A stretch of DNA of 33,017 nt, from NCBI GenBank assembly GCA_019186845.1, contig JABARW010000053.1:1-33017 (forward strand), in the 5' to 3' direction. Shown here in pieces: positions 25,057 to 32,830 of the stretch (the stretch's first letter is position 1; the number at the start of each line of letters is the position of its first letter). This DNA is from Planctomycetota bacterium (GTDB taxonomy: Bacteria > Planctomycetota > UBA8742 > UBA2392). A program made the position numbers and the translations under genes. A model generated the notes under the pieces. It saw nothing but the letters and a program-made list of their open reading frames with translations. It had not been told where the DNA came from and ran no database searches.

Positions 25057-25710
25057 ATGAACCAACCCAACGACAAGCTGATCGACGCCAAGCAGAAACT
25101 GGCGCAGAAGAACGCCGCCAGGGGAGTCGGCACCGGCCATGACGCCCCCGCGCAACGCGAAAGACTGCCGGCGGGTCAACGCCTGGTCAGCGGCTGGCCG
25201 GTGCTTGACCTAGGCCTGTAGCCCGAAATCCCGCTGAATGAGTGGAGCCTGGAGGTTCTGGGCGCCGCTCAACGTCAGGTATTTTCCTGGCAGGACTTTC
25301 TCAAGCTGCCCCAGACCAAGCTGACGACGGATTTTCACTGCGTGACGAGCTGGTCTATCTTCGATTCCAAAGTTGAAGGCGTACTCTGGTCGGATTTCAT
25401 GGCCGCCACCCACGCAGACCCCAACTCTACCCACGTCATGTTCCATAGCTACGATGGCTACTCCACTAACGTCCCACTCAAGGATCTCATGGAGGACCCC
25501 CAGGCGATGTTGATCCATTCCTGGGGTGGCGCCCCCCTTGAGCGCATTCATGGAGGACCCGTGAGGGGTTGGATTCCGTCCCTGTACGCGTGGAAGAGCG
25601 CCAAATGGGTCAAGGGCATCGAATTCATGCTCAAGGACAAGCGGGGCTTCTGGGAGGTGCGGGGCTACCACAACCACGGCGACCCCTGGAAAGAAGAGCG
25701 CTACTCCTAA
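25057..25710 (+). pseudogene. Sulfite oxidase-like molybdopterin oxidoreductase interrupted by one TAG
   Basis: A continuous 217-codon frame broken only by TAG at 25219-25221 (codon 55). Before it: LPAGQRLVSGWPVLDLGL; after it: PEIPLNEWSLEVLG, the expected continuation. Homologues as I recall them often carry Gln or another residue there, so a single C-to-T change (CAG to TAG) would explain the break. The rest is intact: DFHCVTSWS with Cys95, the molybdenum-ligand position, then HSYDGYSTN, HGGPVRGWIP, LYAWKSAKWVKGIEF and the C-terminal GYHNHGDPWKEERYS. There is no signal peptide, so this is a cytoplasmic member of the family. An ATG-initiated remnant from 25342 would lack Cys95. It may be a recent pseudogene, a sequencing or assembly error, or suppressed; TAG ends many genes here, so general reassignment is unlikely. 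Confidence 0.85.
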
Positions 25711-25811
25711 CATGCCACAGTTCCGCGCCAGCGCCATGAAGTCACTCCAAGCGTCTTGCATAAAGCCTTGGGCAGGGTACGCTTATTGAAGCCCCGGAAC
25801 TGCTCTCGGCC

Positions 25812-25820
25812 GCCCCTACA
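25812..25820 (+). repeat. GCCCCTACA element, copy 2
   Basis: Intergenic, eight bases before an ATG (25829) that opens a five-codon frame, and 22 bases before the lipoprotein start. Flanked by CGGCC (25807-25811) and GGCCG (25821-25825), so the element lies in the loop of a possible hairpin. Confidence 0.5.
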
Positions 25821-25842
25821 GGCCGTCAATGGAGCTTTCCCA

Positions 25843-26340
25843 ATGAAGCGACTGCTTATCTGTCTCGCGGCCTTTGGCGTTTTGGCGCTCTCCGGCTGCA
25901 CGTTCTTTCAGGACGACGTCTACTACGCACTCGATGGAGTTCACGGCGACGACTACGTCACCGTGGACAACGCCATCCGCGACGCCATGGTGGCCAAGTT
26001 CGGCAAGGAGAATGTCTTCCTTCTCGACGGCCATGAGCAGCAGTTTGAGCGCTGGCAGTACATCAGCCCCGTAAAGGCCGTGGGGCTGGACAAGCAACGC
26101 TTGCGCGTGGACGCCTATCCTCGCAAGAACGCCGACGGCTTCTTTGAGCCGCTCATTGTCGCACGCCACGAAGTTTACACCGGCCAGAGCTACGGCGAGG
26201 CGACCGGCGGCCACACGTTGCACGGCGGCCGCGGATGGAGCGAGATGAGCCGCGACAACAAGCTGGAAGCCGAACTCATGAATGCCGCCACGGCCAATCA
26301 GAACAAGAAGGCCAATGCTGGCGCGGCTGGCGGCAAGTAA
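25843..26340 (+). CDS. Predicted lipoprotein of unknown function
   Basis: 165 residues from ATG 25843, with GGAG eight bases upstream. A type II signal peptide (MKRLLICLAAFGVLALSGC) places the lipidated Cys at 19. The mature part contains VTVDNAIRDAMVAKFGKENV, a helix-strand pattern, and a Gly/His-rich region (ATGGHTLHGGRGWSEM) before a charged tail with NQNKKANAG. No family recognised. The frame is open upstream to 25756, but only the 25843 start exposes the signal peptide at the N-terminus. A second possible promoter (TTGCAT 25756-25761, 16 bases, TACGCT 25778-25783) lies upstream. The next gene starts one base after its stop, so the pair is probably an operon working in the envelope. Confidence 0.82.
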   Translation: MKRLLICLAAFGVLALSGCTFFQDDVYYALDGVHGDDYVTVDNAIRDAMVAKFGKENVFLLDGHEQQFERWQYISPVKAVGLDKQRLRVDAYPRKNADGFFEPLIVARHEVYTGQSYGEATGGHTLHGGRGWSEMSRDNKLEAELMNAATANQNKKANAGAAGGK

Positions 26341-26341
26341 C

Positions 26342-28402
26342 GTGTCCCTTTTTTTGCGCCGTTTTCGATGCCTGGCGCTCCCGATTCTGGGAGCGCTGGG
26401 ACTGTTTGCAGGCCCTCTGCTGGCCGAAGGTCCTGCATCTCGCACCGATACGGCGCTGATCGATGCTCAGGCCGCGCTGGCTCGCGGTATGAGCGGAGCC
26501 GCCCTGGAGCGGGGCCTGGCCGCGCTGAAGGCACAACCACTGGGCGCTGATGAGAACCTCCAGATGAGCCTTACGCTCTTCTGGCTGGCTCAGTTCAGCG
26601 ATTCTGCCCGACACATGCGCCGCGCCCTGGCCCAGGACCTTTCGGTCCTCGCCCGCAGCGTCAACCTGCGCGAACGAATTCCTCCCGCTGATGTCAATCG
26701 GCTCCTGCTGGAGATGGCAACACCCGCCGCAACCAACGCGGAACTCTGCTTTCTTACGGGTGCTCTGTTGTTGCTTGACCGCGACATGAGCCGCGCACGA
26801 CTGGCGCTACTTCGCGCCGAAGAACTTTCGGGAACGGATGGTCAGGTCACGGATCTGCTGGCGGCCATCGACGTAGCCCTGGCCGTGGATCGCAGCATGG
26901 GGCGCGCCACCCGGTATATGCAATCGGCAGCATTTGATGAGGCGACCCGCCTCTTCATTTGCTCGGCGATGGACCGTCCCCGTCACGGACTGGCTTATGC
27001 CGGCCTTGCCTTGAGTCTGGCGGCTGAAGGCGACGACCTCATGGCCCTGCGCTTTGCCCACACGTCTGAGGAACTGACCAGCCCTGCGACCTTGCTGCAG
27101 TGGCTGGCTGACGCCCGCCCCGCTGGTGCCCCACTTGCGCTTGCCGCCCGTCGTTTTGAAGCACCCGGCGAAGGGGCCAAATCGAAGACGGCACGCCTGC
27201 GGCTTGCCTGCATGCTCTGGTTTGCGGCGGGATACTACGAAAGCGCCCGCAACGCGGCGCTGGCCCTGCTGGTCGAGAGCCGTTTGGACAGCCTGGCGCG
27301 CCCGCTGCTCGACTTCATGCAGAGCCGCAGCCTCGAGGACGACCCCGTTGAGGTGCGCCCGCAGTCGCCCAAACCAGACGAGAAGGAACTGCCAAAACCG
27401 GCTGTGGAAAAGCCCGCGCCTTCACTGGCCAACACCATCGATGATGCCCGAAAGGCCATTCGCAAGTTGGACTACAGCGGGGCTCTGAAGCTGCTTGAAC
27501 CGCTGGTCAGCGAAGACCAGAAGGACCTCGCTGTGTTTCACCTGCTCTACGTAGTGCTGGTTGGGCGAGGCGAACTGATTGATGCCGCCACGGCCTATCA
27601 GGCATGGTTCTTGCGCGCTCCGGAGGCCGAGCGCATGAGGTTGGGGGTCCTGAGGCCACTGTTCGACCGGGACTCCGACTACGAGGCCTGGAAACGGCCC
27701 CTCCTGGAAGCCCGCAACACGGACTTGATTGCGGCCGTGCCGCGCCTGTTGCTGGCGGCCTGCGACATCAGCGAGGGACGCTATACCCAGGCCCGTACAA
27801 ATCTCGCGGTGGCGCTTCGCGCCGAACCCCGCAATGCCACGCTTCAGGAGCTGAGCAAACTGCTTGGCCAGGCAAAGTATGACGTGGATACGGAAGTTCC
27901 ACGGACGCCGGATGCCGCCAATCCGCGCGTAGTGCTGGGAGAAGCGGAGCGCCTGTTCAGGGATCGGCAGTATGAAGCGGCGCGCAGCAGGTATCTCGCA
28001 GCCGCCGAACTCGACCCATCACTGAAGGACATCCCGCTCTGCCTGCTCAAGGTGAACTTCGCCCTGGCTGACTACGAACGGGCCTGCACGGCCCTTGAGC
28101 AATTGCTGGCCGCTCAGCAAGTCGAGACGCTGGGGGCGGATGCCTACGGCCTGCCCCTGGCTGGCTCATTTGCCGACAGTGCAGAGTTCACTCGACACTT
28201 CGAAGCCCTGCGCAAAACCTGTGAACAGCGTCCGCTGAGCGACAAACCCTGGCTGCTGCTGGGCGCTATCCAGTACGGAAGACGCAGCTTCGCCGACGCC
28301 CGGGACGCGCTGCAGCGTTACAGCGAGAACACGCTCGCCCCGGCCAGGCCCAATGGGGCAGCCATGAAACTGCTCGAAAGCGCAAAGAAGCTCGCGAACT
28401 AG
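26342..28402 (+). CDS. Exported TPR-rich protein of unknown function
   Basis: 686 residues from GTG 26342, one base after the lipoprotein's stop. This start gives a normal signal peptide (MSLFLRRFRCLALPILGALG, cleavage likely after LLA at 28). ATGs at 26282 and 26315 lie inside the lipoprotein gene and would bury it. The mature protein is a string of helix pairs with TPR character (for example LALRRAEELSG-like segments near 160-180, DALQRYSEN near the end). A Pro/Lys-rich linker (about 335-365, PKPDEKELPKPAVEKPAP split across it) separates two helical halves. TPR arrays bind other proteins, so it may scaffold with the lipoprotein. No family-level identity is claimed. Confidence 0.8.
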   Translation: MSLFLRRFRCLALPILGALGLFAGPLLAEGPASRTDTALIDAQAALARGMSGAALERGLAALKAQPLGADENLQMSLTLFWLAQFSDSARHMRRALAQDLSVLARSVNLRERIPPADVNRLLLEMATPAATNAELCFLTGALLLLDRDMSRARLALLRAEELSGTDGQVTDLLAAIDVALAVDRSMGRATRYMQSAAFDEATRLFICSAMDRPRHGLAYAGLALSLAAEGDDLMALRFAHTSEELTSPATLLQWLADARPAGAPLALAARRFEAPGEGAKSKTARLRLACMLWFAAGYYESARNAALALLVESRLDSLARPLLDFMQSRSLEDDPVEVRPQSPKPDEKELPKPAVEKPAPSLANTIDDARKAIRKLDYSGALKLLEPLVSEDQKDLAVFHLLYVVLVGRGELIDAATAYQAWFLRAPEAERMRLGVLRPLFDRDSDYEAWKRPLLEARNTDLIAAVPRLLLAACDISEGRYTQARTNLAVALRAEPRNATLQELSKLLGQAKYDVDTEVPRTPDAANPRVVLGEAERLFRDRQYEAARSRYLAAAELDPSLKDIPLCLLKVNFALADYERACTALEQLLAAQQVETLGADAYGLPLAGSFADSAEFTRHFEALRKTCEQRPLSDKPWLLLGAIQYGRRSFADARDALQRYSENTLAPARPNGAAMKLLESAKKLAN

Positions 28403-28436
28403 GTTGCGTTTGCCGCCGGGGGGCGACATATATGGC

Positions 28437-28447
28437 GCCCCTACAGG
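28437..28447 (+). promoter_or_regulatory. GCCCCTACA element, copy 3, upstream of truD
   Basis: GCCCCTACA (28437-28445) ends eight bases before ATG 28454, the same spacing as copies 1 and 2. TACAGG (28442-28447) may act as a weak -10. GGGGCG (28420-28425) pairs with CGCCCC (28436-28441), so the element is also the 3' arm of a 6-bp hairpin. No Shine-Dalgarno before truD. Confidence 0.45.
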
Positions 28448-28453
28448 TGCTCC

Positions 28454-29641
28454 ATGAAGCTGCGCCAGGTTCCCTCTGATTTCATCGTCGAAGAAGTCAG
28501 CAACTTCACGCCCGAGGCCGAGGGCCGCTACTTCGTTTACCGTCTCGAAAAGCGATCCTTGAGCACGATGGAAGCGCTGGAAATCATCGCGCGCCGGGCC
28601 GGGCTGCGCCCCAAGCAGCTCTCCGCCAGCGGCCTCAAGGACAAGCACGCCGAGGCCACGCAGTTGTTCTCCAGCGAAAAGCCGCTGCCGGCGGAAATCT
28701 CAGACGAAAGATTCAGCCTCGCCTTCGTCGGCAAGTCGTCGCGCCCGCTGACCGCCGCATTCATTGACGAGAATCGCTTCAAGCTGGTGCTGCGCGGCCT
28801 TGACGAATGGGAGCGCGACGCTGTACCGGTCAACGCGGATGAACTGGCCCGCTTTGGGGTGCCCAACTACTACGACAACCAGCGCTTTGGCTCCAACATG
28901 CATGGCGAGGGCTTCATTGCAAAGGCCCTGATCCTGGGCCGGTTCGAAGAAGCCCTGCGCCTTCACCTCGCCGTGCCCCACCGCAAACAGAGCCTGCGCG
29001 ACAAGCAGAACCGCCGCCTGGCCAAAGAGCTGTGGGGCCAGTGGGAGGCCATTCATCGACGGATGAAGCGTTCACCGGAAGCCGCGCTGATCGAGTTCCT
29101 GGTCAAGCATCCGACAAGCTTCGCCGAATGTTTTGAGCGCATTACGCCTCCGCTGCGCATCATGTACGTGGCCGCCTACCAGAGCTTCCTGTTCAATGAG
29201 AGCCTCCGCCGTTTCCTGGAGGGCCAGCGGGAATCAGGAGAACTTGACCTCGTGCAGGTGCAGAATCGCGGGGGGTTCATTCCCATGCACCGGCGCCTCA
29301 ACGACGACCAACTGAGCGCCTGGCGTGCCGCACAGTTTCCGCTGCTGGGCCCCCGCACGGACATTCAGGCCACGCCTCTGGCCGCCCCACACGTAAGAGC
29401 CACGCTGGAGGCCGAAGGCATCACGCAGGATATGCTCGAACTCAAAGGGCTGGAACGCACACGATTCAAGGGTGCCATGCGGGCCATCCTTCTCATGCCC
29501 AGGGATCTGCACGTGGGCCCTGTCCATGACGACGATCTGAACCCCGGCCGCTGGAAGGTGGAAACAAGCTACACGCTCCCGCGCGGGAGCTTTGCCACGA
29601 TTGTCGCACGAAGGCTGGTGCTGCTGCCCGGCCGCCGCTAA
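28454..29641 (+). CDS. truD: tRNA pseudouridine(13) synthase TruD
   Basis: 395 residues. The start [13 protein letters not shown] is the TruD N-terminus. The catalytic segment [12 protein letters not shown] carries Asp63, the nucleophile position, and [10 protein letters not shown] (138-147) is the second TruD signature. The C-terminal half ([16 protein letters not shown], then [12 protein letters not shown]) is complete. TruD makes pseudouridine at position 13 of tRNA-Glu in E. coli. The internal TRUD domain is included, so length is close to or slightly above the usual 350. It follows the TPR gene by 51 bases and its stop overlaps the convergent yacG stop by three bases. Confidence 0.95.
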   Translation: MKLRQVPSDFIVEEVSNFTPEAEGRYFVYRLEKRSLSTMEALEIIARRAGLRPKQLSASGLKDKHAEATQLFSSEKPLPAEISDERFSLAFVGKSSRPLTAAFIDENRFKLVLRGLDEWERDAVPVNADELARFGVPNYYDNQRFGSNMHGEGFIAKALILGRFEEALRLHLAVPHRKQSLRDKQNRRLAKELWGQWEAIHRRMKRSPEAALIEFLVKHPTSFAECFERITPPLRIMYVAAYQSFLFNESLRRFLEGQRESGELDLVQVQNRGGFIPMHRRLNDDQLSAWRAAQFPLLGPRTDIQATPLAAPHVRATLEAEGITQDMLELKGLERTRFKGAMRAILLMPRDLHVGPVHDDDLNPGRWKVETSYTLPRGSFATIVARRLVLLPGRR

Positions 29642-29877
29642 GTCTCATCCAGGGCGGCCTTCACATCGGGATCGTCAAGATCAATTGTCTTCTCCCGAAG
29701 ATCCTGGCCGCGCGATAGATCCTCCGTGATGGCATATTCGCCTTTGAGCCAGCGGCCCAGGTCCAGGAGCTTGCAGCGTTCAGAGCAGAACGGAAACCAG
29801 GGGTGCTCACCCGCGCTGGAGAAAGTGAACCTGACCCCGCACTCAGGGCACTTCCTGGCTTTGGGATTGCAGGCCAT
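29638..29877 (-). CDS. yacG: DNA gyrase inhibitor YacG-like zinc-binding protein
   Basis: 79 residues. Four zinc ligands Cys10, Cys13, Cys31 and Cys35 occur in CPECG and [15 protein letters not shown], and GEYAI follows, the full YacG signature. In E. coli YacG binds zinc and inhibits DNA gyrase; family members are usually about 65 residues, and here an acidic tail ([13 protein letters not shown]) adds length. The start at 29877 sits one base after the crcB stop, so the two are co-transcribed. An upstream in-frame start at 29922 is ignored because it lies in crcB and precedes the zinc motif by an unrelated stretch. Convergent with truD. Confidence 0.9.
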   Translation of the reverse strand: MACNPKARKCPECGVRFTFSSAGEHPWFPFCSERCKLLDLGRWLKGEYAITEDLSRGQDLREKTIDLDDPDVKAALDET

Positions 29878-29878
29878 C

Positions 29879-30253
29879 TCAGCGCCCCTCGCTAAGAGCA
29901 AGGCCGGCCCAAGCCATGGCAAGGCTGCCCAGCACCGAGGCAGCTACGTTGAGCATCCCCTTGCCACTATCCAGGGCGAGCGTCTGGTTCGCAAACGCGC
30001 TGAAGGTCGTAAGCCCCCCACAGACACCGACCAGCAGCAGGGCGCGAAGCTCTTCGCCCAAGGGCTGGTCGCCTCGGGCCAGCCAGCCGTAGCCCAGACC
30101 GATGGCGAAGCAACCTGCCAGATTGACGAATAACGTCGCCCAGGGAAACACCGCTGCGAGCTGAGGCGCCATGGCTCTAAATGCGAGGTCGACACCGTAG
30201 CGCGCGCCTGATCCCAGTGCCCCACCGAGACAAACCAGCAGGAACAGCTTCAT
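29879..30253 (-). CDS. crcB: Fluoride channel CrcB/Fluc
   Basis: 124 residues, four predicted membrane helices. Signatures: [11 protein letters not shown] (10-20), [13 protein letters not shown] with Asn44, and [15 protein letters not shown] (77-91) with the TTFSxF residues that line the fluoride path. Fluc proteins are dual-topology dimers that let fluoride leave the cell. GGGG precedes the ATG by five bases. The 50-base divergent gap to the PHP gene is too short for a fluoride riboswitch of the known kind and none is seen. An open extension to 30400 is antisense to the PHP gene and rejected. The adjacent yacG follows directly. Confidence 0.95.
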   Translation of the reverse strand: MKLFLLVCLGGALGSGARYGVDLAFRAMAPQLAAVFPWATLFVNLAGCFAIGLGYGWLARGDQPLGEELRALLLVGVCGGLTTFSAFANQTLALDSGKGMLNVAASVLGSLAMAWAGLALSEGR

Positions 30254-30266
30254 GGTTACCCCGTAG

Positions 30267-30294
30267 TTGAAGACCTGGCCTGAAACCTTACTCT
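30267..30294 (+). promoter_or_regulatory. Candidate promoter of the PHP phosphoesterase gene
   Basis: TTGAAG (30267-30272), 16 bases, TACTCT (30289-30294), nine bases before ATG 30304. The -35 is identical to that of the nusA promoter. Transcription would start about three bases before the ATG, which has no Shine-Dalgarno. Confidence 0.5.
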
Positions 30295-30303
30295 TGGCGC
30301 AGC

Positions 30304-31155
30304 ATGACCGACAGTGCCGAGTCCCGCGCCGACCTTCACAGCCATACCACCGCCTCTGACGGTCGCTTGACCCCTTACCAGCTGATTGCTGCGGCCGCAC
30401 AGCGAGGCATCCGCTTTCTCGCAGTCACGGACCACGACACGACGGCTGCCCACGACGAAGCACGAAAGTCCGCCTCGGAACTTGGTGTCGGTTTCATTGC
30501 GGGAGTCGAGATTACATGCGAAGCCGCCGGCGGCGAAGTCCACCTGTTGGGCCTCGGTGTGGACTCCGCCTGCGAGCGCCTGCAGCAGCTATGCCGCGAA
30601 ATGCAGGTGCGGCGCCTGGACCGATTCAAGGAGATGCATGCCAGGCTCCAGGCTGCCGGGGTCACCTTTGATCTGCCGCCGACACAGCCGGGCACCTCTC
30701 CTTCGCGCCCTGTCATGGCCCGGGCACTGGTGGCAGCGGGCCGTGCCGGAAGCGAGGACGAGGCGTTCGCTCGCTATCTGCGCAAGGGGCGGCCGGGCTA
30801 CGTCCCCCACCGGCGTGAGCCCGTGGGCACAGCTATTGAGGCCGTGCAGGGGGCCGGTGGCGTGGCCATCCTCGCACACCCCGGGCTCTATCCAGACGGT
30901 GACGCCGCCATTGAGGATGCGCGCCGACATGGACTCGACGGCATTGAATGCCTGCACCCCGACCACGATGAGATTCATGTTCAACGGTACATGAAGATCG
31001 CGCGCAAGCTCGGCATGCTTGTTTCCGGCGGAGCGGACTACCACGGGCCCGGGCACGCACGCAGCCATTTCTTCGGCAAGCGCTTCTGCCCCGCGGACGA
31101 GTTCATCCGTCTGCAGATGGCCATGGCCGGGCGTAGTTCCCGCACCAGCCTCTGA
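30304..31155 (+). CDS. PHP-domain phosphoesterase (RNase AM / YciV-TrpH type)
   Basis: 283 residues. PHP metal-site motifs in order: DLHSHTTASDG (10-20, His12 and His14), VTDHDT (41-46), GVEIT with Glu69, His80, AHPG (191-194), HPDH (218-221) and GGADYHG (242-248, Asp245 and His247). The middle segment (about 95-170, with SRPVMARALV and GRPGYVP) is the inserted helical part typical of this subfamily. Members hydrolyse 3',5'-nucleoside bisphosphates or remove 5' nucleotides from short RNAs (RNase AM in E. coli) using three metals. All expected ligands appear present, so it is probably active. Divergent from crcB. Confidence 0.92.
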   Translation: MTDSAESRADLHSHTTASDGRLTPYQLIAAAAQRGIRFLAVTDHDTTAAHDEARKSASELGVGFIAGVEITCEAAGGEVHLLGLGVDSACERLQQLCREMQVRRLDRFKEMHARLQAAGVTFDLPPTQPGTSPSRPVMARALVAAGRAGSEDEAFARYLRKGRPGYVPHRREPVGTAIEAVQGAGGVAILAHPGLYPDGDAAIEDARRHGLDGIECLHPDHDEIHVQRYMKIARKLGMLVSGGADYHGPGHARSHFFGKRFCPADEFIRLQMAMAGRSSRTSL

Positions 31156-31174
31156 CGTAAGGGCGCCGCATCTC

Positions 31175-31183
31175 GCCCCTACA
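31175..31183 (+). repeat. GCCCCTACA element, copy 4
   Basis: Intergenic, between the PHP gene and the FAD oxidoreductase. GGGCG (31161-31165) can pair with CGCCC (31174-31178). Unlike the other copies it is not eight bases from an ATG; the gene start is 50 bases away. Confidence 0.45.
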
Positions 31184-31233
31184 AACGCCCTGCCCGGCGC
31201 GCTATTGTGCCGCGCGACTTTGGGGAGACTGCA

Positions 31234-32394
31234 TTGGAAAAATCTGCGGACATCCTGATTGTGGGCGGCGGCTGCATCGGTGTCTCGATTGCCTACCACC
31301 TGGCCAAGCGTAAGGCCGGCCGCGTGCTGCTGCTGGAGCGCGGGGAGTTCCTGGGTCAGGAATCGACGGGCAAGTGCGCGGGGGGCATACGCGCCCAGTT
31401 CAGCACCGAGGTCAACGTCCGACTGAGCCTGGCCAGCATCGAGCGATTTGAACGCTGGGAGCAGGAACTGGGCTTTCCACTCCAGTATCGGCAATGGGGC
31501 TATCTGTTCCTGTTGACGTCGGAGGAGCTTGAGCAGAGCTTTGGCCGGAACTTCGAACTCTGGAAGCGCCTTGGCATGAAGGCGGAGTGGCTCTCGACCA
31601 AGGACGTGGGCAAGCGCTTTCCCTATGTCAATCTTGAGGGTGTGCGCGGGGCCACGTTTCACCAGCGCGACGGCTTTGGGGACCCCAACGACATCACCCA
31701 GGGTTATGCCAAGGCGGCCCGTCGCGAGGGAGCCATGATCGAAACCGAGGTCACCGTGACCGGTATCGACCTGGATTCCACGGGCCGCCGTGTTGTGGGA
31801 GTGCGAACGGATAAGGGCGAAATCGCGGCCGGCAGCGTCATCCTGGCCACCGGCGCCTGGTCTCGCACCGTAGCGGCGCTGGCCAACGTTGATGTGCCCA
31901 TCGAGCCCTTCCGTCGTCAGATCATCACGACGGACAAGTTTGACCTGATCAAAGACCCCTGGCCCATGACGGTGGATCTGTCCACCACGCTTTACTGCCA
32001 TCGGGAGTCGGGCGGGGTACTGATTGGCATGAGCAACGAGGAGGAGCCGCCAAGCTTCAACCAGACTTTCGATGAGGAGTACGGTGAAAAGATGCTGATG
32101 ACGGCCATGGGACGAATCCCATTGCTGGAGCACGCTTCTCCGCGGGCCAAGTGGTCGGGGCTGTACGAAACCACGCCCGATCACCACCCCATCATCGACC
32201 GGCTGGAACCCGTAGCAGGCCTCTACATCTGTGCGGGCTTCTCTGGCCATGGTCTGATGCACGCGCCTGCAGCGGGTCTGGTCACCTCAGAACTGGTGCT
32301 GGACGGCAAGGCTGGCTCCATCGACATCTCGAGGCTGCGGCTCTCGCGATTCACCGACGGCACGGAACTCGCCGACGAACGTAACGTGATTTGA
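31234..32394 (+). CDS. FAD-dependent oxidoreductase of the DAO family (sarcosine/glycine oxidase-like)
   Basis: 386 residues from TTG 31234, with GGGGAG six bases upstream; a GTG at 31207 is in frame but has poorer support. The FAD-binding dinucleotide motif ILIVGGGCIGVSIAYHL (7-23) ends at Glu36 (VLLLERG). STGKCAGGIRAQF is the segment near the isoalloxazine ring in SoxB/DAO enzymes, and VILATGAWS plus YETTPDHHPIID and CAGFSGHGLMHAPA are C-terminal family marks. Such enzymes oxidise secondary or primary amines of amino acids (sarcosine, dimethylglycine, proline or glycine) to imines. The substrate is not determined. No subunits of heterotetrameric sarcosine oxidase are nearby, so it likely works alone or with a partner encoded elsewhere. 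Confidence 0.9.
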   Translation: MEKSADILIVGGGCIGVSIAYHLAKRKAGRVLLLERGEFLGQESTGKCAGGIRAQFSTEVNVRLSLASIERFERWEQELGFPLQYRQWGYLFLLTSEELEQSFGRNFELWKRLGMKAEWLSTKDVGKRFPYVNLEGVRGATFHQRDGFGDPNDITQGYAKAARREGAMIETEVTVTGIDLDSTGRRVVGVRTDKGEIAAGSVILATGAWSRTVAALANVDVPIEPFRRQIITTDKFDLIKDPWPMTVDLSTTLYCHRESGGVLIGMSNEEEPPSFNQTFDEEYGEKMLMTAMGRIPLLEHASPRAKWSGLYETTPDHHPIIDRLEPVAGLYICAGFSGHGLMHAPAAGLVTSELVLDGKAGSIDISRLRLSRFTDGTELADERNVI

Positions 32395-32417
32395 CCTACC
32401 AACATCGGAGTGCTCCC

Positions 32418-32774
32418 ATGGAGAAGCTCTGGACGCCGCTTCTGCTCGTCGGGTCAAACATCTTCATGACCTATGCCTGGTATGGCCATCTCAGGGACGC
32501 CAAGGACAAGGCCATCTGGATTGCCGTCCTGGTGAGTTGGGGCGTAGCGTTCTTTGAGTACTGCCTCCAGGTTCCGGCCAATCGTATGGGTAAGGCCGCG
32601 GGCTACGACTTGGGCCAGCTCAAGGTAATGCAGGAAGTCATTACGATGGGAGTCTTCGCCCTATTTGCGATCTTCTACATGGGTGAGAAACTGCGCCTCG
32701 ACTTCCTGTGGGCGACCCTCTGTCTGATTGGCGCCGCTTTCTTCATGTTTCGTGGGGCCGGCAGTCCGACCTGA
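32418..32774 (+). CDS. DUF486 (DMT superfamily) small membrane protein
   Basis: 118 residues with four hydrophobic segments (about 6-20, 32-50, 71-89 and 96-113). Family marks: SNIFMTYAWYGHL, WGVAFFEYCLQVPANRMG and QLKVMQEVITMGVFALFA. The family belongs to the drug/metabolite transporter superfamily and probably forms dimers like EmrE, but its substrate is unknown. GGAG lies seven bases before the ATG. It starts 23 bases after the oxidoreductase on the same strand and may share its transcript. A bidirectional terminator hairpin follows nine bases after the stop. Confidence 0.93.
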   Translation: MEKLWTPLLLVGSNIFMTYAWYGHLRDAKDKAIWIAVLVSWGVAFFEYCLQVPANRMGKAAGYDLGQLKVMQEVITMGVFALFAIFYMGEKLRLDFLWATLCLIGAAFFMFRGAGSPT

Positions 32775-32807
32775 AAAAGAGCACTCGCGGCCCTTGAGGG
32801 CCGCGAG
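32771..32807. terminator. Intrinsic terminator between convergent genes
   Basis: A perfect 10-bp stem CTCGCGGCCC (32784-32793) / GGGCCGCGAG (32798-32807) with loop TTGA. Read on the minus strand the stem is followed by TGCTCTTTTT, so it is a good terminator for the PLP-enzyme gene. On the plus strand it lacks a T-run but would still slow transcription out of the DUF486 gene. Confidence 0.8.
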
Positions 32808-32830
32808 CGAAACACCACGCCTGAAAACCG

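Noticed and set aside
25219..25221. Genome-wide TAG recoding as an explanation for the broken molybdoprotein
   Set aside because: TAG is the terminal stop of many intact genes in the window, each ending at the family's normal length.
30254..30303. Fluoride riboswitch upstream of crcB
   Set aside because: Only 50 bases separate crcB from the divergent PHP gene and no matching pseudoknot pattern is seen.
30589..32262. 557-codon minus-strand open frame antisense to the PHP and FAD oxidoreductase genes
   Set aside because: Both sense-strand genes have clear family motifs; the antisense frame shows no motif and is explained by GC-rich codon bias.
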